NCBI GenBank assembly: GCA_002317175.1
Contig: DCJA01000020.1
Span: 1-38,091, forward strand
Reading direction: 5' to 3'
Origin: Lachnospiraceae bacterium UBA1712
GTDB taxonomy: Bacteria > Bacillota > Clostridia > Lachnospirales > Lachnospiraceae
DNA length: 38,091 nucleotides
The notes beneath the pieces were generated by a model that was not told the DNA's origin, made no database searches, and was given only the letters and a program-made list of their open reading frames with translations. Position numbers and translations under genes: made by a program. Shown here piece by piece: positions 1 to 7,240 of the stretch (position 1 is the first letter of the stretch; each line of letters begins with the position of its first letter).

Positions 1-1743
1 AATGATGATGGCTATCTGGTTGGTTCAAGGGGTTCAGTTGGATCATCTTTTGCGGCAACGATGGCAGGTATTACGGAGGTTAATCCTCTTAGTCCGCATT
101 ATTATTGCAAGCACTGTCATTATACGGAATTTGATTCTCCAGAGGTCAGGGCCTACGCAGGACGTGCCGGAGTAGATATGCCGGATAAAGAGTGCCCGGA
201 ATGTGGTGAGATGCTGATTAAGGATGGATTTGATATTCCATTTGAGACTTTCCTTGGCTTTAAGGGTGATAAGGAGCCAGATATTGACCTTAATTTCTCA
301 GGTGAATATCAGTCCAATGCCCACAAATATACAGAAGTCATATTCGGAAAGGGACAGACCTTTAAGGCTGGCACTATTGCTTCACTTGCGGATAAGACCG
401 CTTATGGATATATAAAGAAATATTATGAAGAGCGTGGTTCTTCCAAGAGAGGAGCCGAGATTAACAGACTTGTTAATGGCTGCGTGGGTGTAAGAAGAAG
501 TACAGGACAGCACCCTGGCGGTATAGTAGTACTTCCTAAGGGTGAGAATATGTTCTCATTTACTCCTATACAGCATCCTGCCAATGATATGGAAAGTGAT
601 ATTATAACAACTCATTTTGATTATCATTCCATTGACCATAATCTGTTGAAGCTGGATATTCTTGGTCATGATGATCCAACTATGATTCGTATGCTTCAGG
701 ATCTCATAGGCATGGACCCAAGAACCATACCGCTTGATGATCAGAAGGTAATGAGCCTCTTCCAAAGTACAGAGGCGCTTGGTATAACTCCAGAAGATAT
801 GGGTGGAACACCACTGGGCTGTCTGGGAATACCTGAGTTTGGTACCCAGTTTGCCATGCAGATGCTTATTGATGCCGGACCTAAAGCTTTTTCGGATCTG
901 GTTAGAATATCAGGACTTTCACATGGTACCAATGTATGGCAGGGTAATGCGGAAGTATTAATCAAAAATGGAACTGCGACTATTTCAACAGCCATTTGTA
1001 CCCGTGATGATATTATGACCTATCTGATAGAGATGGGAGTAGAGAGTAGCCATGCTTTCAGTATCATGGAAAATGTTCGTAAGGGTAAGGTTGCCAAAAA
1101 GAAATGTGGTGAATGGGAAGACTGGAAAAAGGAGATGAAGGAGCATGATGTACCTGACTGGTATATCTGGTCCTGCGAACGTATTGAGTACATGTTCCCC
1201 AAGGCTCATGCCGCAGCTTATGTTATGATGGCATGGAGAATCGCCTACTGTAAGATATATCATCCTCTTGAATATTACACGGCTTATTTTACTATCAGAG
1301 CCAAGGGCTTTGACTATGAGCTGATGTGCTTTGGCAAGGAGAAGGTAGATAAGCTTCTTGAAGATGCAAAGAGAGCCAAGGAAGAGGGCGGAAGCAAGCT
1401 TACAGCAACTGCTAAGGATACAGAAACAGCACTAAAGAGTGTTCAGGAGATGTATGCCCGTGGTTTTGAATTCATGCCGATTGATTTGAAACTGGTTAAG
1501 CCTACACAGTTCCAGGTTATTGATGGTAAGATTATGGCCAGTCTTACAAGTATTGCTGGTCTTGGAGAATCTGTTGCTATTGGTATTGTTGAAGCTGCTA
1601 AGGGAGATCCTTTCCTGTCTAAGCAGGATTTCAGATCAAGAAGTAAAGCTTCATCTACTATTACCGATAAATTGGATGAACTTGGCATTCTGGGAGAAAT
1701 TACAGAAACAGATCAGATATCATTATTTGATTTCATGGGATAA
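1..1743 (+). CDS. polC: DNA polymerase III PolC-type, C-terminal part (5' end outside window)
   Basis: This is the replicative DNA polymerase of low-GC Gram-positives. The frame is open from base 1 and already reads GYLVGSRGSVGSSF, a PolC palm-entry motif, so the gene starts upstream; only about the last 580 of a usual 1,400-1,450 residues are here. A Cys4 zinc site is visible (C36, C39, C65, C68 of the fragment), followed by the catalytic metal-binding motif PDIDLNF with D94 and D96. The extreme C-terminus carries QISLF (about 572-576), a canonical sliding-clamp-binding peptide, so the 3' end is intact. The 3'-5' exonuclease and PHP domains would lie in the missing part. fchA follows after 29 bases. 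The ATG at 61 is an internal methionine, not the start. Confidence 0.97.
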   Translation, partial: NDDGYLVGSRGSVGSSFAATMAGITEVNPLSPHYYCKHCHYTEFDSPEVRAYAGRAGVDMPDKECPECGEMLIKDGFDIPFETFLGFKGDKEPDIDLNFSGEYQSNAHKYTEVIFGKGQTFKAGTIASLADKTAYGYIKKYYEERGSSKRGAEINRLVNGCVGVRRSTGQHPGGIVVLPKGENMFSFTPIQHPANDMESDIITTHFDYHSIDHNLLKLDILGHDDPTMIRMLQDLIGMDPRTIPLDDQKVMSLFQSTEALGITPEDMGGTPLGCLGIPEFGTQFAMQMLIDAGPKAFSDLVRISGLSHGTNVWQGNAEVLIKNGTATISTAICTRDDIMTYLIEMGVESSHAFSIMENVRKGKVAKKKCGEWEDWKKEMKEHDVPDWYIWSCERIEYMFPKAHAAAYVMMAWRIAYCKIYHPLEYYTAYFTIRAKGFDYELMCFGKEKVDKLLEDAKRAKEEGGSKLTATAKDTETALKSVQEMYARGFEFMPIDLKLVKPTQFQVIDGKIMASLTSIAGLGESVAIGIVEAAKGDPFLSKQDFRSRSKASSTITDKLDELGILGEITETDQISLFDFMG

Positions 1744-1772
1744 TATTATGTAAACTGCAATAAGGAGATGTT

Positions 1773-2369
1773 ATGAAAGAATTTTTAGATGCATTATCAT
1801 CAAAGGAACCAACACCAGGCGGTGGCGGAGCAAGTGCACTTGTGGCGGCGGTTAGCTGCTCACTCTGCAGTATGGTGGCAAATCTTACAACAGGAAAGAA
1901 AAAATATGCCCAGTATCAGGAGAAGATAGAGGAATATCTGGACATTCTTGCACAGAAGAATGCTGTTCTTCAGAATGATATAAAGAAGGATGCGGAGGCT
2001 TTTGCTCCTCTTGCTGCTGCATATTCTCTTGACAAGAATACAGAGAATTATGAGCAGATAATGGAAAAGGCTCTGTTGGATGCAGCTACTGCTCCAAAGG
2101 AAATACTTGAAGACATCTATTCGCTGGTGGCTGTCATAGAGGATCTGGCTGTTATGGGATCAAGACTGGCAATAAGCGATGTCGCTGTTGCTGCAACTTG
2201 TCTTATAGCTGCTTTGCAGGGATGTGTACTTAATGTATATATCAATACAAAATCCATGAAGAACAGAGAAGTCGCAGCAGAGATGAATGCCTATGTATCA
2301 AAAATAGTTGAAGATGGCGTAAGCAGGATGAATGTGGTATATAAAAATATTGATGAATCATTAAGATAA
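1773..2369 (+). CDS. fchA: Cyclodeaminase/cyclohydrolase (FchA-type methenyl-THF cyclohydrolase)
   Basis: A 198-residue protein of the formiminotransferase-cyclodeaminase/FchA family, which interconverts 5,10-methenyl-THF and 10-formyl-THF (or removes ammonia from formimino-THF) in the cytoplasm. The N-terminal glycine-rich motif TPGGGGASALVAA (about 14-26) is the family's folate-binding signature, and the rest is predicted all-helical, as expected. Length is normal for a stand-alone cyclohydrolase. The start is set by AAGGAG at 1761-1766, six bases upstream of the ATG. It lies just before folD, so two neighbouring steps of one-carbon metabolism are encoded together. No histidine-degradation genes are nearby, which favours cyclohydrolase over cyclodeaminase; that choice is inference. 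Confidence 0.88.
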   Translation: MKEFLDALSSKEPTPGGGGASALVAAVSCSLCSMVANLTTGKKKYAQYQEKIEEYLDILAQKNAVLQNDIKKDAEAFAPLAAAYSLDKNTENYEQIMEKALLDAATAPKEILEDIYSLVAVIEDLAVMGSRLAISDVAVAATCLIAALQGCVLNVYINTKSMKNREVAAEMNAYVSKIVEDGVSRMNVVYKNIDESLR

Positions 2370-2444
2370 CAAAGAAGATAGGCAACATTAAGATAACGCG
2401 TCGACTGAATGTGATGACAAGAAAGGAAAGATGCCTGGGCATCA

Positions 2445-3293
2445 GTGGAAGATATGGAAGAATTAAGAGGAATGCCGGTTGTAAAGCATATAGCGCAGGA
2501 AGTTACAGAGCGAATGGAGAAGCTTGCTCAGAAGAATGTAGTACCTACCCTGGCTGTAATCAGGGTTGGAGAAAGAGAGGATGACCTATCCTATGAGAGG
2601 GGCCTGCTTAAACGCTTTGATTCTGTTGGGGCAAAGGTGGTAAGCAAGGTTTTGCCCCTGGATGTGACGGAGGAAGAACTCGTCGATACGCTTAAAGCTT
2701 GCAACAATGATAATGATATTCATGGAATTTTGCTATTCAGACCGCTTCCAAAGCATCTTGATGAGAAGAAGATAATTGAACTTGTAGATCCAAGAAAGGA
2801 TGTAGATTGTATGTGCCTTACTAATGTGGCACACACATTTAGCCAGTCAGGTCTTGGTCATGAGCCTTGTACACCAAAGGCAGTTATGGAGATGATCGAT
2901 TACTACAACATTGATCTTACTGGAAAGAAGGTTGTAGTAGTTGGAAGGAGTATGGTTGTTGGTAAGCCGATGGCTATGATGATGCTTAAAGCCAATGCTA
3001 CAGTTACTATATGCCATACAAAGACTGCAAATCTTAAAGAAGAGTGCAAAAAGGCTGATATTATTGTAGCCTGTGCAGGTGTTGCCAAGATGCTTGATGG
3101 AACATATATATCAGAGGGCACGATTGTGTTTGATGTAGGAATTAATGTTGTTGACGGTAAGCTATGCGGAGATGTGGATTATGAGTCAATTGGTGAACTG
3201 GCATCAAAAGCTACACCAGTACCAGGAGGAGTAGGAACGGTAACTACTTCTGTACTTCTTAAGCATACTGTATGGTCTGCTGAACGTGCATAA
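2445..3293 (+). CDS. folD: Methylenetetrahydrofolate dehydrogenase, FolD family, missing cyclohydrolase lysine
   Basis: FolD oxidises 5,10-methylene-THF to methenyl-THF and normally also hydrolyses the product. The 282-residue sequence has the dinucleotide-binding stretch VVVVGRSMVVGKPMA and the C-terminal signature PVPGGVGTVTTSVLL. Counting from VG (41-42), the active-site region aligns without gaps to E. coli FolD: Y50 is kept, but the lysine four residues later (E. coli K54, human K56) is L54; K56 is kept. That lysine is required for cyclohydrolase activity, so this enzyme is probably a dehydrogenase only, with neighbouring fchA supplying the second step. The start is uncertain: GTG at 2445 has only a weak GGG upstream, and ATG at 2454 (MEELRGM) also fits the family. 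Confidence 0.93.
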   Translation: MEDMEELRGMPVVKHIAQEVTERMEKLAQKNVVPTLAVIRVGEREDDLSYERGLLKRFDSVGAKVVSKVLPLDVTEEELVDTLKACNNDNDIHGILLFRPLPKHLDEKKIIELVDPRKDVDCMCLTNVAHTFSQSGLGHEPCTPKAVMEMIDYYNIDLTGKKVVVVGRSMVVGKPMAMMMLKANATVTICHTKTANLKEECKKADIIVACAGVAKMLDGTYISEGTIVFDVGINVVDGKLCGDVDYESIGELASKATPVPGGVGTVTTSVLLKHTVWSAERA

Positions 3294-3323
3294 AATTCTA
3301 AAATATTTGGTTAAAAATAATTA

Positions 3324-3352
3324 TTTTCAACGTTTTCAATGTGTGCTAGAAT
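3324..3352 (+). promoter_or_regulatory. Candidate sigma-A promoter, extended -10
   Basis: A -35-like TTTTCA (3324-3329), a 17-base spacer and the -10 TAGAAT (3347-3352) preceded by TGC, making an extended -10. It would start transcription near 3359, after folD and 200 bases before the tRNA, directly upstream of the small-RNA candidate. Confidence 0.5.
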
Positions 3353-3358
3353 GCATAC

Positions 3359-3453
3359 AGTTAAAGATTAGTTTGATATAAGTTCCGATTTATCGGAGTT
3401 TATATACTCCCCCTTTTACAAGACCATTTGCGCCCCCCGTGAATGGTCTTTTC
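3359..3453 (+). ncRNA. Candidate small RNA or terminated leader, C-rich loops
   Basis: A stretch of about 95 nt without an ORF, between a plausible extended -10 promoter and a terminator-like hairpin. Two small hairpins compete for the same bases: TCCGA/TCGGA (3384-3397, loop TTTA) and GGAGT/ACTCC (3395-3410, loop TTATAT). A C5 run (3409-3413) follows, then the stem AAGACCATT/AATGGTCTT (3420-3450), whose loop holds a C6 run, then T-rich sequence. I do not recognise an Rfam family. C-rich single strands are typical of Gram-positive sRNAs that pair with Shine-Dalgarno sequences. It could instead be just the folD terminator region. Confidence 0.4.
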
Positions 3454-3454
3454 C
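3420..3454 (+). terminator. Terminator-like hairpin after folD / candidate sRNA
   Basis: Nine-base perfect arms AAGACCATT and AATGGTCTT around a 13-base loop containing six C, followed by a TTTT tract interrupted by CCC. It would end the candidate small RNA and any read-through from polC-fchA-folD. Confidence 0.6.
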
Positions 3455-3515
3455 CTTTTGTTGGAAGGCAAATATGATTCATTTTTAATAAGTTGATAAA
3501 AGTTTGAAAAAGTAC

Positions 3516-3544
3516 TTGCTTTTTTAGAAATCAACTTATATAAT
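3516..3544 (+). promoter_or_regulatory. Promoter of tRNA-Glu
   Basis: TTGCTT (3516-3521), a 17-base spacer, then a perfect TATAAT (3539-3544), about 32 bases upstream of the tRNA. This is the best-matching sigma-A promoter in this intergenic region. Confidence 0.8.
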
Positions 3545-3576
3545 AAACAAGCGTGCTAGAGAGCACAAACATATAT

Positions 3577-3648
3577 GGCTGATTGGTCAAGCGGTTAAGA
3601 CGCCGCCCTCTCACGGCGGAATCAGGGGTTCGATTCCCCTATCAGCTG
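3577..3648 (+). tRNA. tRNA-Glu (anticodon CTC)
   Basis: A full cloverleaf can be drawn. Acceptor stem GGCTGAT pairs with ATCAGCT (a G-U first pair), anticodon stem CCGCC/GGCGG holds the loop CTCTCAC with anticodon CTC, and T stem AGGGG/CCCCT holds the loop TTCGATT. The discriminator is G, and CCA is not encoded. It reads GAG codons. It stands alone, with its own promoter and terminator. Confidence 0.95.
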
Positions 3649-3650
3649 CT

Positions 3651-3677
3651 AAAAAAGATGCGAAAGCATCTTTTTTT
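3651..3677 (+). terminator. Intrinsic terminator of tRNA-Glu
   Basis: A perfect hairpin GATGC-GAAA-GCATC flanked by an A run on the left and seven T on the right. The symmetry means it could also work on the other strand. Confidence 0.9.
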
Positions 3678-3933
3678 GTTGTGTTCGATAAATCTTCCAA
3701 CTGCAACTCCAGCTGAGAAGATAGCAATGCCGGTTAAAGTATCCGCATCTAATAAAATGTTCTAATCGATATTTCACAGATGAAGTGTAATGGTTATGCG
3801 AAGACATATACGGATTTGTTACACTTTTTGGGGTAATATGTACTCATATTTAATTATGTCGAATGCGGGGGCATACAAAGTATGTTATTCGATATATGGC
3901 GTATCTGTTTAAATTTATCGGGGGGGGGTTCTT
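3678..3933 (+). promoter_or_regulatory. Structured leader region upstream of the chemoreceptor
   Basis: There is no supported gene in these 256 bases. Two inverted repeats stand out: AAGTGTAA/TTACACTT (3783-3790 and 3819-3826, followed by a T run), and a nested element with outer arms TCGAAT/ATTCGA (3859-3864, 3887-3892) and inner hairpin CATAC-AAA-GTATG (3872-3884), with GCGGGGG left unpaired between them. TTGGGG (3828) and TAATTA (3851) are a weak possible promoter pair. I do not recognise a c-di-GMP riboswitch or a SigD-type motility promoter (no TAAA at the right distance from CGATAT at 3890). Confidence 0.4.
3920..3928 (+). promoter_or_regulatory. Nine-G ribosome binding site of the chemoreceptor
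   Basis: An uninterrupted run of nine G occupies the Shine-Dalgarno position, five bases before the ATG at 3934. It replaces the usual AGGAGG and would be prone to slippage, changing spacing or strength. Confidence 0.75.
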
Positions 3934-5982
3934 ATGGACACAAAAGCAAAGAGTAAAAAGACATTTCTAGACTTTAGTAAAGTACTTATTTTTTTCGCAA
4001 CAATACCACTTCTGATTGGTGGTATTATCTGCTCGATTTACCTGGTTGAAAGTGGTAAAAATGAAATACAGAAAGCAACCAATAATTCGATGCTGTCATT
4101 GGTTAATGAAACAGGAATAGCATTTGATTATTTTATGCAAAGCAGTGAGGATACTGTAGGTGGATTTGCTAAAGCACCTGTTGTAACTGAATACCTTAAG
4201 AATCCAGATGATGAGCAATTGGCCAAGAAGGCACAGGAATACACATTGGATTTCTTTGGATCATTGGAAGGCTGGGAAGGCCTTTACATTGCTGACTGGA
4301 ATTCAAAAGTATTAACACATCCCGCAGAAGCAGTTATTGGCAAGGTGATGAGAGAGGGCGATCGTTTAGAAGAACTTCGCAACCTTATGCTTTCTTCAGA
4401 TGGAGTATACAATGCGGGTATTATTACTTCTCCTGCATCAGGAGAACTTATTATATCCATGTATGCACCAGTGTATGATACAGATGGAACTCCGCTTGGC
4501 TATGTAGGAGCCGGAAATTACATATATGAAACAGCTACAGAGCTTACAGATGTTTCTACACTTAAACTGGATTCTGCCTATACTTATATGGTAGATAAGG
4601 ATGGAATAATGTTATTTCATCCGGATCCTGAGAAGATTGGTAATCCTGTAGAAAATGATGCAGTAAAAGCTGTAGTAGCTATGCTCCAAAATGGAGAGAA
4701 TCCGCAGCCAGACTGTGTTGAATATCTGTATAAGGGCGTAGAAAAATATGCAGCTTATTATGTGGGAGTTAACCAGAGTTATGTGGCAGTATTGACTGCA
4801 GACAAATCAGAGATAATAAAGAATACCTCTACTATGACAACTAATGCGATCATAATGGATATCATTATTTTAGTGATATTTGTTGCACTTGCCATAGTGG
4901 TTGCGAAACTATTGGTCAGACCATTAAATGCTGTTACTAAAGCTATTAAAGAGACTTCGGAAGGTAATCTTTCGGCTGATACTAATATTCATTCCATAAT
5001 GAATGAGAATATAAGCATGGTTAATTCGGCCAAGTCTTTGCAGACAGAACTTCAGAATATTATTGGTAAGGTTAAAGAAATATCATCAGATCTTTCGGAA
5101 GGTGCAGAAAAGGTTAATGTTCTTGCCGCAACAAGTGCAGCCAGCTCTTCTCAGATAGCGGAAGTAGTCGGACAGTTATCCGAGGGCGCAATGTCAATTG
5201 CTACCAGTGTTCAGGAAATAGATGAGCAGGCAGTTAATATGGGCGATGATATTGACAATATTTCGAGCAACACAAAGCAGCTTGTTGAACTGTCTAACGA
5301 TATTAAAGACGCAAATACAGAAGCAAGTGCATACATTAATACAGTATCTAACTCATCAAAGCTTAGTGTAGATGTGGTTCATGATATTGCAAAGCAAATT
5401 GAGGAAACCAATAGTGCTGTTCTTGCAGTTCAGCAGGCTTTAAATATGATACAATCAATTGCTTCACAGACAAGCTTGCTTGCGCTGAATGCAAGTATAG
5501 AAGCTGCCAGAGCAGGAGAAGCAGGACGTGGATTTGCTGTAGTAGCATCAGAAATTGGAAATCTTTCTACACAGTCTAATGATTCGGCAAATCAGATAGG
5601 TGAAATAGTAAAGAATATTATTGAACAGTCTAATAAATCAGTTCATCTGTCTGCTCAGGTTGTTGATGCGATTACAGAAGAACAAAGTTATATAGTTGAT
5701 ACACAGAACAGATTCAATATATTGAATGAGAAGATAGAGGAGTCTTTGGAAGAGATAAAACTTATCTCAGGAAAACTGGATTCTCTTAATGAAGTTAAGA
5801 AAACCATTATAGATTCTGTGTCTGATCTGAGTGCAATATCTCAGGAAAATGCAGCTTCTACTGAAGAAGTTCTGGCATCTGTCACAACTATTGCAACAGA
5901 TATTGATAATATAAGCTGCAACAGTGAAGAAACAAAGAACATAGCGATTGAGCTTAAAGATGCAGTCAGGTATTTTAGATAA
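3934..5982 (+). CDS. Methyl-accepting chemotaxis protein
   Basis: A 682-residue transmembrane chemoreceptor. TM1 spans about residues 17-38, and an extracytoplasmic sensor of about 265 residues (Cache-like; it includes SAYTYMVDKDGIMLFHPDP, typical of dCache domains) runs to TM2 at about 305-327. A HAMP-like segment beginning LVRPLNAV follows, then a long coiled-coil signalling domain with the conserved tip IASQTSLLALNASIEAARAGE (about 508-529) that contacts CheA/CheW. It probably senses small molecules and feeds the flagellar chemotaxis kinase; the ligand cannot be read from sequence. No che genes are in the window, so it is an orphan receptor. The ATG follows the G9 ribosome site, and a strong terminator follows the stop. 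Confidence 0.95.
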   Translation: MDTKAKSKKTFLDFSKVLIFFATIPLLIGGIICSIYLVESGKNEIQKATNNSMLSLVNETGIAFDYFMQSSEDTVGGFAKAPVVTEYLKNPDDEQLAKKAQEYTLDFFGSLEGWEGLYIADWNSKVLTHPAEAVIGKVMREGDRLEELRNLMLSSDGVYNAGIITSPASGELIISMYAPVYDTDGTPLGYVGAGNYIYETATELTDVSTLKLDSAYTYMVDKDGIMLFHPDPEKIGNPVENDAVKAVVAMLQNGENPQPDCVEYLYKGVEKYAAYYVGVNQSYVAVLTADKSEIIKNTSTMTTNAIIMDIIILVIFVALAIVVAKLLVRPLNAVTKAIKETSEGNLSADTNIHSIMNENISMVNSAKSLQTELQNIIGKVKEISSDLSEGAEKVNVLAATSAASSSQIAEVVGQLSEGAMSIATSVQEIDEQAVNMGDDIDNISSNTKQLVELSNDIKDANTEASAYINTVSNSSKLSVDVVHDIAKQIEETNSAVLAVQQALNMIQSIASQTSLLALNASIEAARAGEAGRGFAVVASEIGNLSTQSNDSANQIGEIVKNIIEQSNKSVHLSAQVVDAITEEQSYIVDTQNRFNILNEKIEESLEEIKLISGKLDSLNEVKKTIIDSVSDLSAISQENAASTEEVLASVTTIATDIDNISCNSEETKNIAIELKDAVRYFR

Positions 5983-5993
5983 ATCATTTCTAT

Positions 5994-6020
5994 AAAAAGT
6001 GTCCATATGGGCACTTTTTT
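5994..6020 (+). terminator. Intrinsic terminator of the chemoreceptor gene
   Basis: Stem AAAAAGTGTCC / GGGCACTTTTT with loop ATAT, one T-G pair, ending in six T. It isolates the receptor gene from the SDR gene downstream. Confidence 0.9.
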
Positions 6021-6067
6021 GTTTGTAAGAATGAATGGATAGATATGCACAGCAAGATAGTGTAAAA

Positions 6068-6089
6068 TATAGGAGGTATATAGGAGGTT
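6068..6089 (+). promoter_or_regulatory. Tandem duplicated Shine-Dalgarno
   Basis: Two 11-base copies of TATAGGAGGT(A/T) stand head to tail, so AGGAGG occurs twice. The second copy (6082-6087) is seven bases before the ATG at 6095 and fixes that start. Confidence 0.7.
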
Positions 6090-6094
6090 ACGAG

Positions 6095-7123
6095 ATGAAG
6101 GTATTATTTATTGGTGGTACAGGTACTATTTCATCAGCAATTACCAGGGCGCTGATAGCACGTGGGGATGAAGTGTGGCTGTTGAATCGTGGACAAAGAA
6201 GTAGTGAGTTTGACGGCAAAGTTAAGCAGATTATTGCAGACATTAACAATGAAGCAGACTCTGCTTCTAAACTTGCAGACATGTCATTTGATGTTGTGTG
6301 TGATTTTATCGGATTTGTACCCGAACAGCTGGAGAGGGATTACAGACTTTTTGCTGGAAAGACAAAGCAGTTCATGTATATTTCATCTGCATCAGCCTAT
6401 AACAAGCTTCCAGCTGATTATATTATTACTGAGGGAACTACACTTGCTAATCCATACTGGGAATATTCACGTAACAAGATTGCTTGTGAAGATGTGCTTA
6501 TGAAGCACTACAGAGAGGATTCATTCCCTGTTACAATTATCAGACCGAGCCACACATTTAGTGAAAAAGAGGTACCTCTTGGGGTACATGGAAGAAATGG
6601 CTCGTATCAGGTCCTTAAGCGAATGATGGAAGGCAAGCCTGTTATTATTCATGGAGATGGTACAAGTCTCTGGACCATGACATTCAATGAGGATTTTGCA
6701 AAGGGATTTATAGGCCTTATGGCTAATCCAAAGGCGATTGGAGAGGCTTTCCAGATTACTACAGAAGAGAGCCATAGCTGGAATCAGATATATAAGATAG
6801 TTGCAGATTGTCTGGGCGTAGAACTGAAGCCATATTATGTGGCAAGTGAATTTTTGGCTGCAGCAGGCGATTATGATTTCACAGGCAGCCTTATTGGAGA
6901 CAAGTCCAACACTGTAGTTTTTGATAACAGCAAACTGAAAAATGCAGTACCAGGACTGAGTATGAATATACGACTTGAAGAGGGAATGAAGAGAACGATT
7001 GATTATGTTCTTTCTCATGAAGAGTGTCAAAAGGAAGATCCTGAGTTTGACAGATGGTGCGATATCGTTATTGAGAAATTGGAAGCAGCTAAGAAAGCAG
7101 TAAGAGAAAGCATTAAAAAATAA
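6095..7123 (+). CDS. NAD-dependent epimerase/dehydratase family (extended SDR)
   Basis: A 342-residue extended short-chain dehydrogenase/reductase. The N-terminal Rossmann motif GGTGTISSAI (a GxxGxxS/G type) binds NAD(P), SSASAY supplies the catalytic serine region, and YSRNK is the Y-x3-K active-site pair. The sequence recalls the NAD-dependent epimerase group annotated near plant CSP41/mRNA-binding proteins, but the substrate (probably a nucleotide sugar) is unknown. The start at 6095 is chosen over the in-frame ATG at 6035 because AGGAGG precedes it and the Rossmann strand MKVLFIGGTG begins there, as usual. It is flanked by terminators and looks monocistronic. Confidence 0.88.
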   Translation: MKVLFIGGTGTISSAITRALIARGDEVWLLNRGQRSSEFDGKVKQIIADINNEADSASKLADMSFDVVCDFIGFVPEQLERDYRLFAGKTKQFMYISSASAYNKLPADYIITEGTTLANPYWEYSRNKIACEDVLMKHYREDSFPVTIIRPSHTFSEKEVPLGVHGRNGSYQVLKRMMEGKPVIIHGDGTSLWTMTFNEDFAKGFIGLMANPKAIGEAFQITTEESHSWNQIYKIVADCLGVELKPYYVASEFLAAAGDYDFTGSLIGDKSNTVVFDNSKLKNAVPGLSMNIRLEEGMKRTIDYVLSHEECQKEDPEFDRWCDIVIEKLEAAKKAVRESIKK

Positions 7124-7161
7124 AGCTTTTTATTTTGCTATTAATATTTCATTAAAAGCTT
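7117..7161 (+). terminator. AT-rich hairpins after the SDR gene
   Basis: Overlapping the stop codon is an AT-only stem AAAATAAA-GCTT-TTTATTTT (7117-7136). An alternative inverted repeat AAGCTTTT/AAAAGCTT (7123-7130, 7154-7161) uses some of the same bases. With no G/C pairs and no clear U tract, terminator function is only possible. Confidence 0.3.
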
Positions 7162-7240
7162 ATAAACAAGTGCTTAAGACATACTCAAGATTAATCCTTT
7201 GTGATATTATTGAGTAAATTCGTATTAGAAAGATATAGAA

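Noticed and set aside
3583..3765. Open frame of 60 codons across the tRNA and its terminator
   Set aside because: It runs through the tRNA-Glu and terminator and has no ribosome site. The opposite strand of 3650-3770 reads a hydrophobic, protein-like stretch (LTGIAIFSAGVAVGRFI), but it begins right after a stop with no usable start codon. At most it is a decayed fragment.
3890..3897. SigD (sigma-28) motility promoter before the chemoreceptor
   Set aside because: CGATAT resembles the -10 but no TAAA-type -35 lies 15-16 bases upstream.
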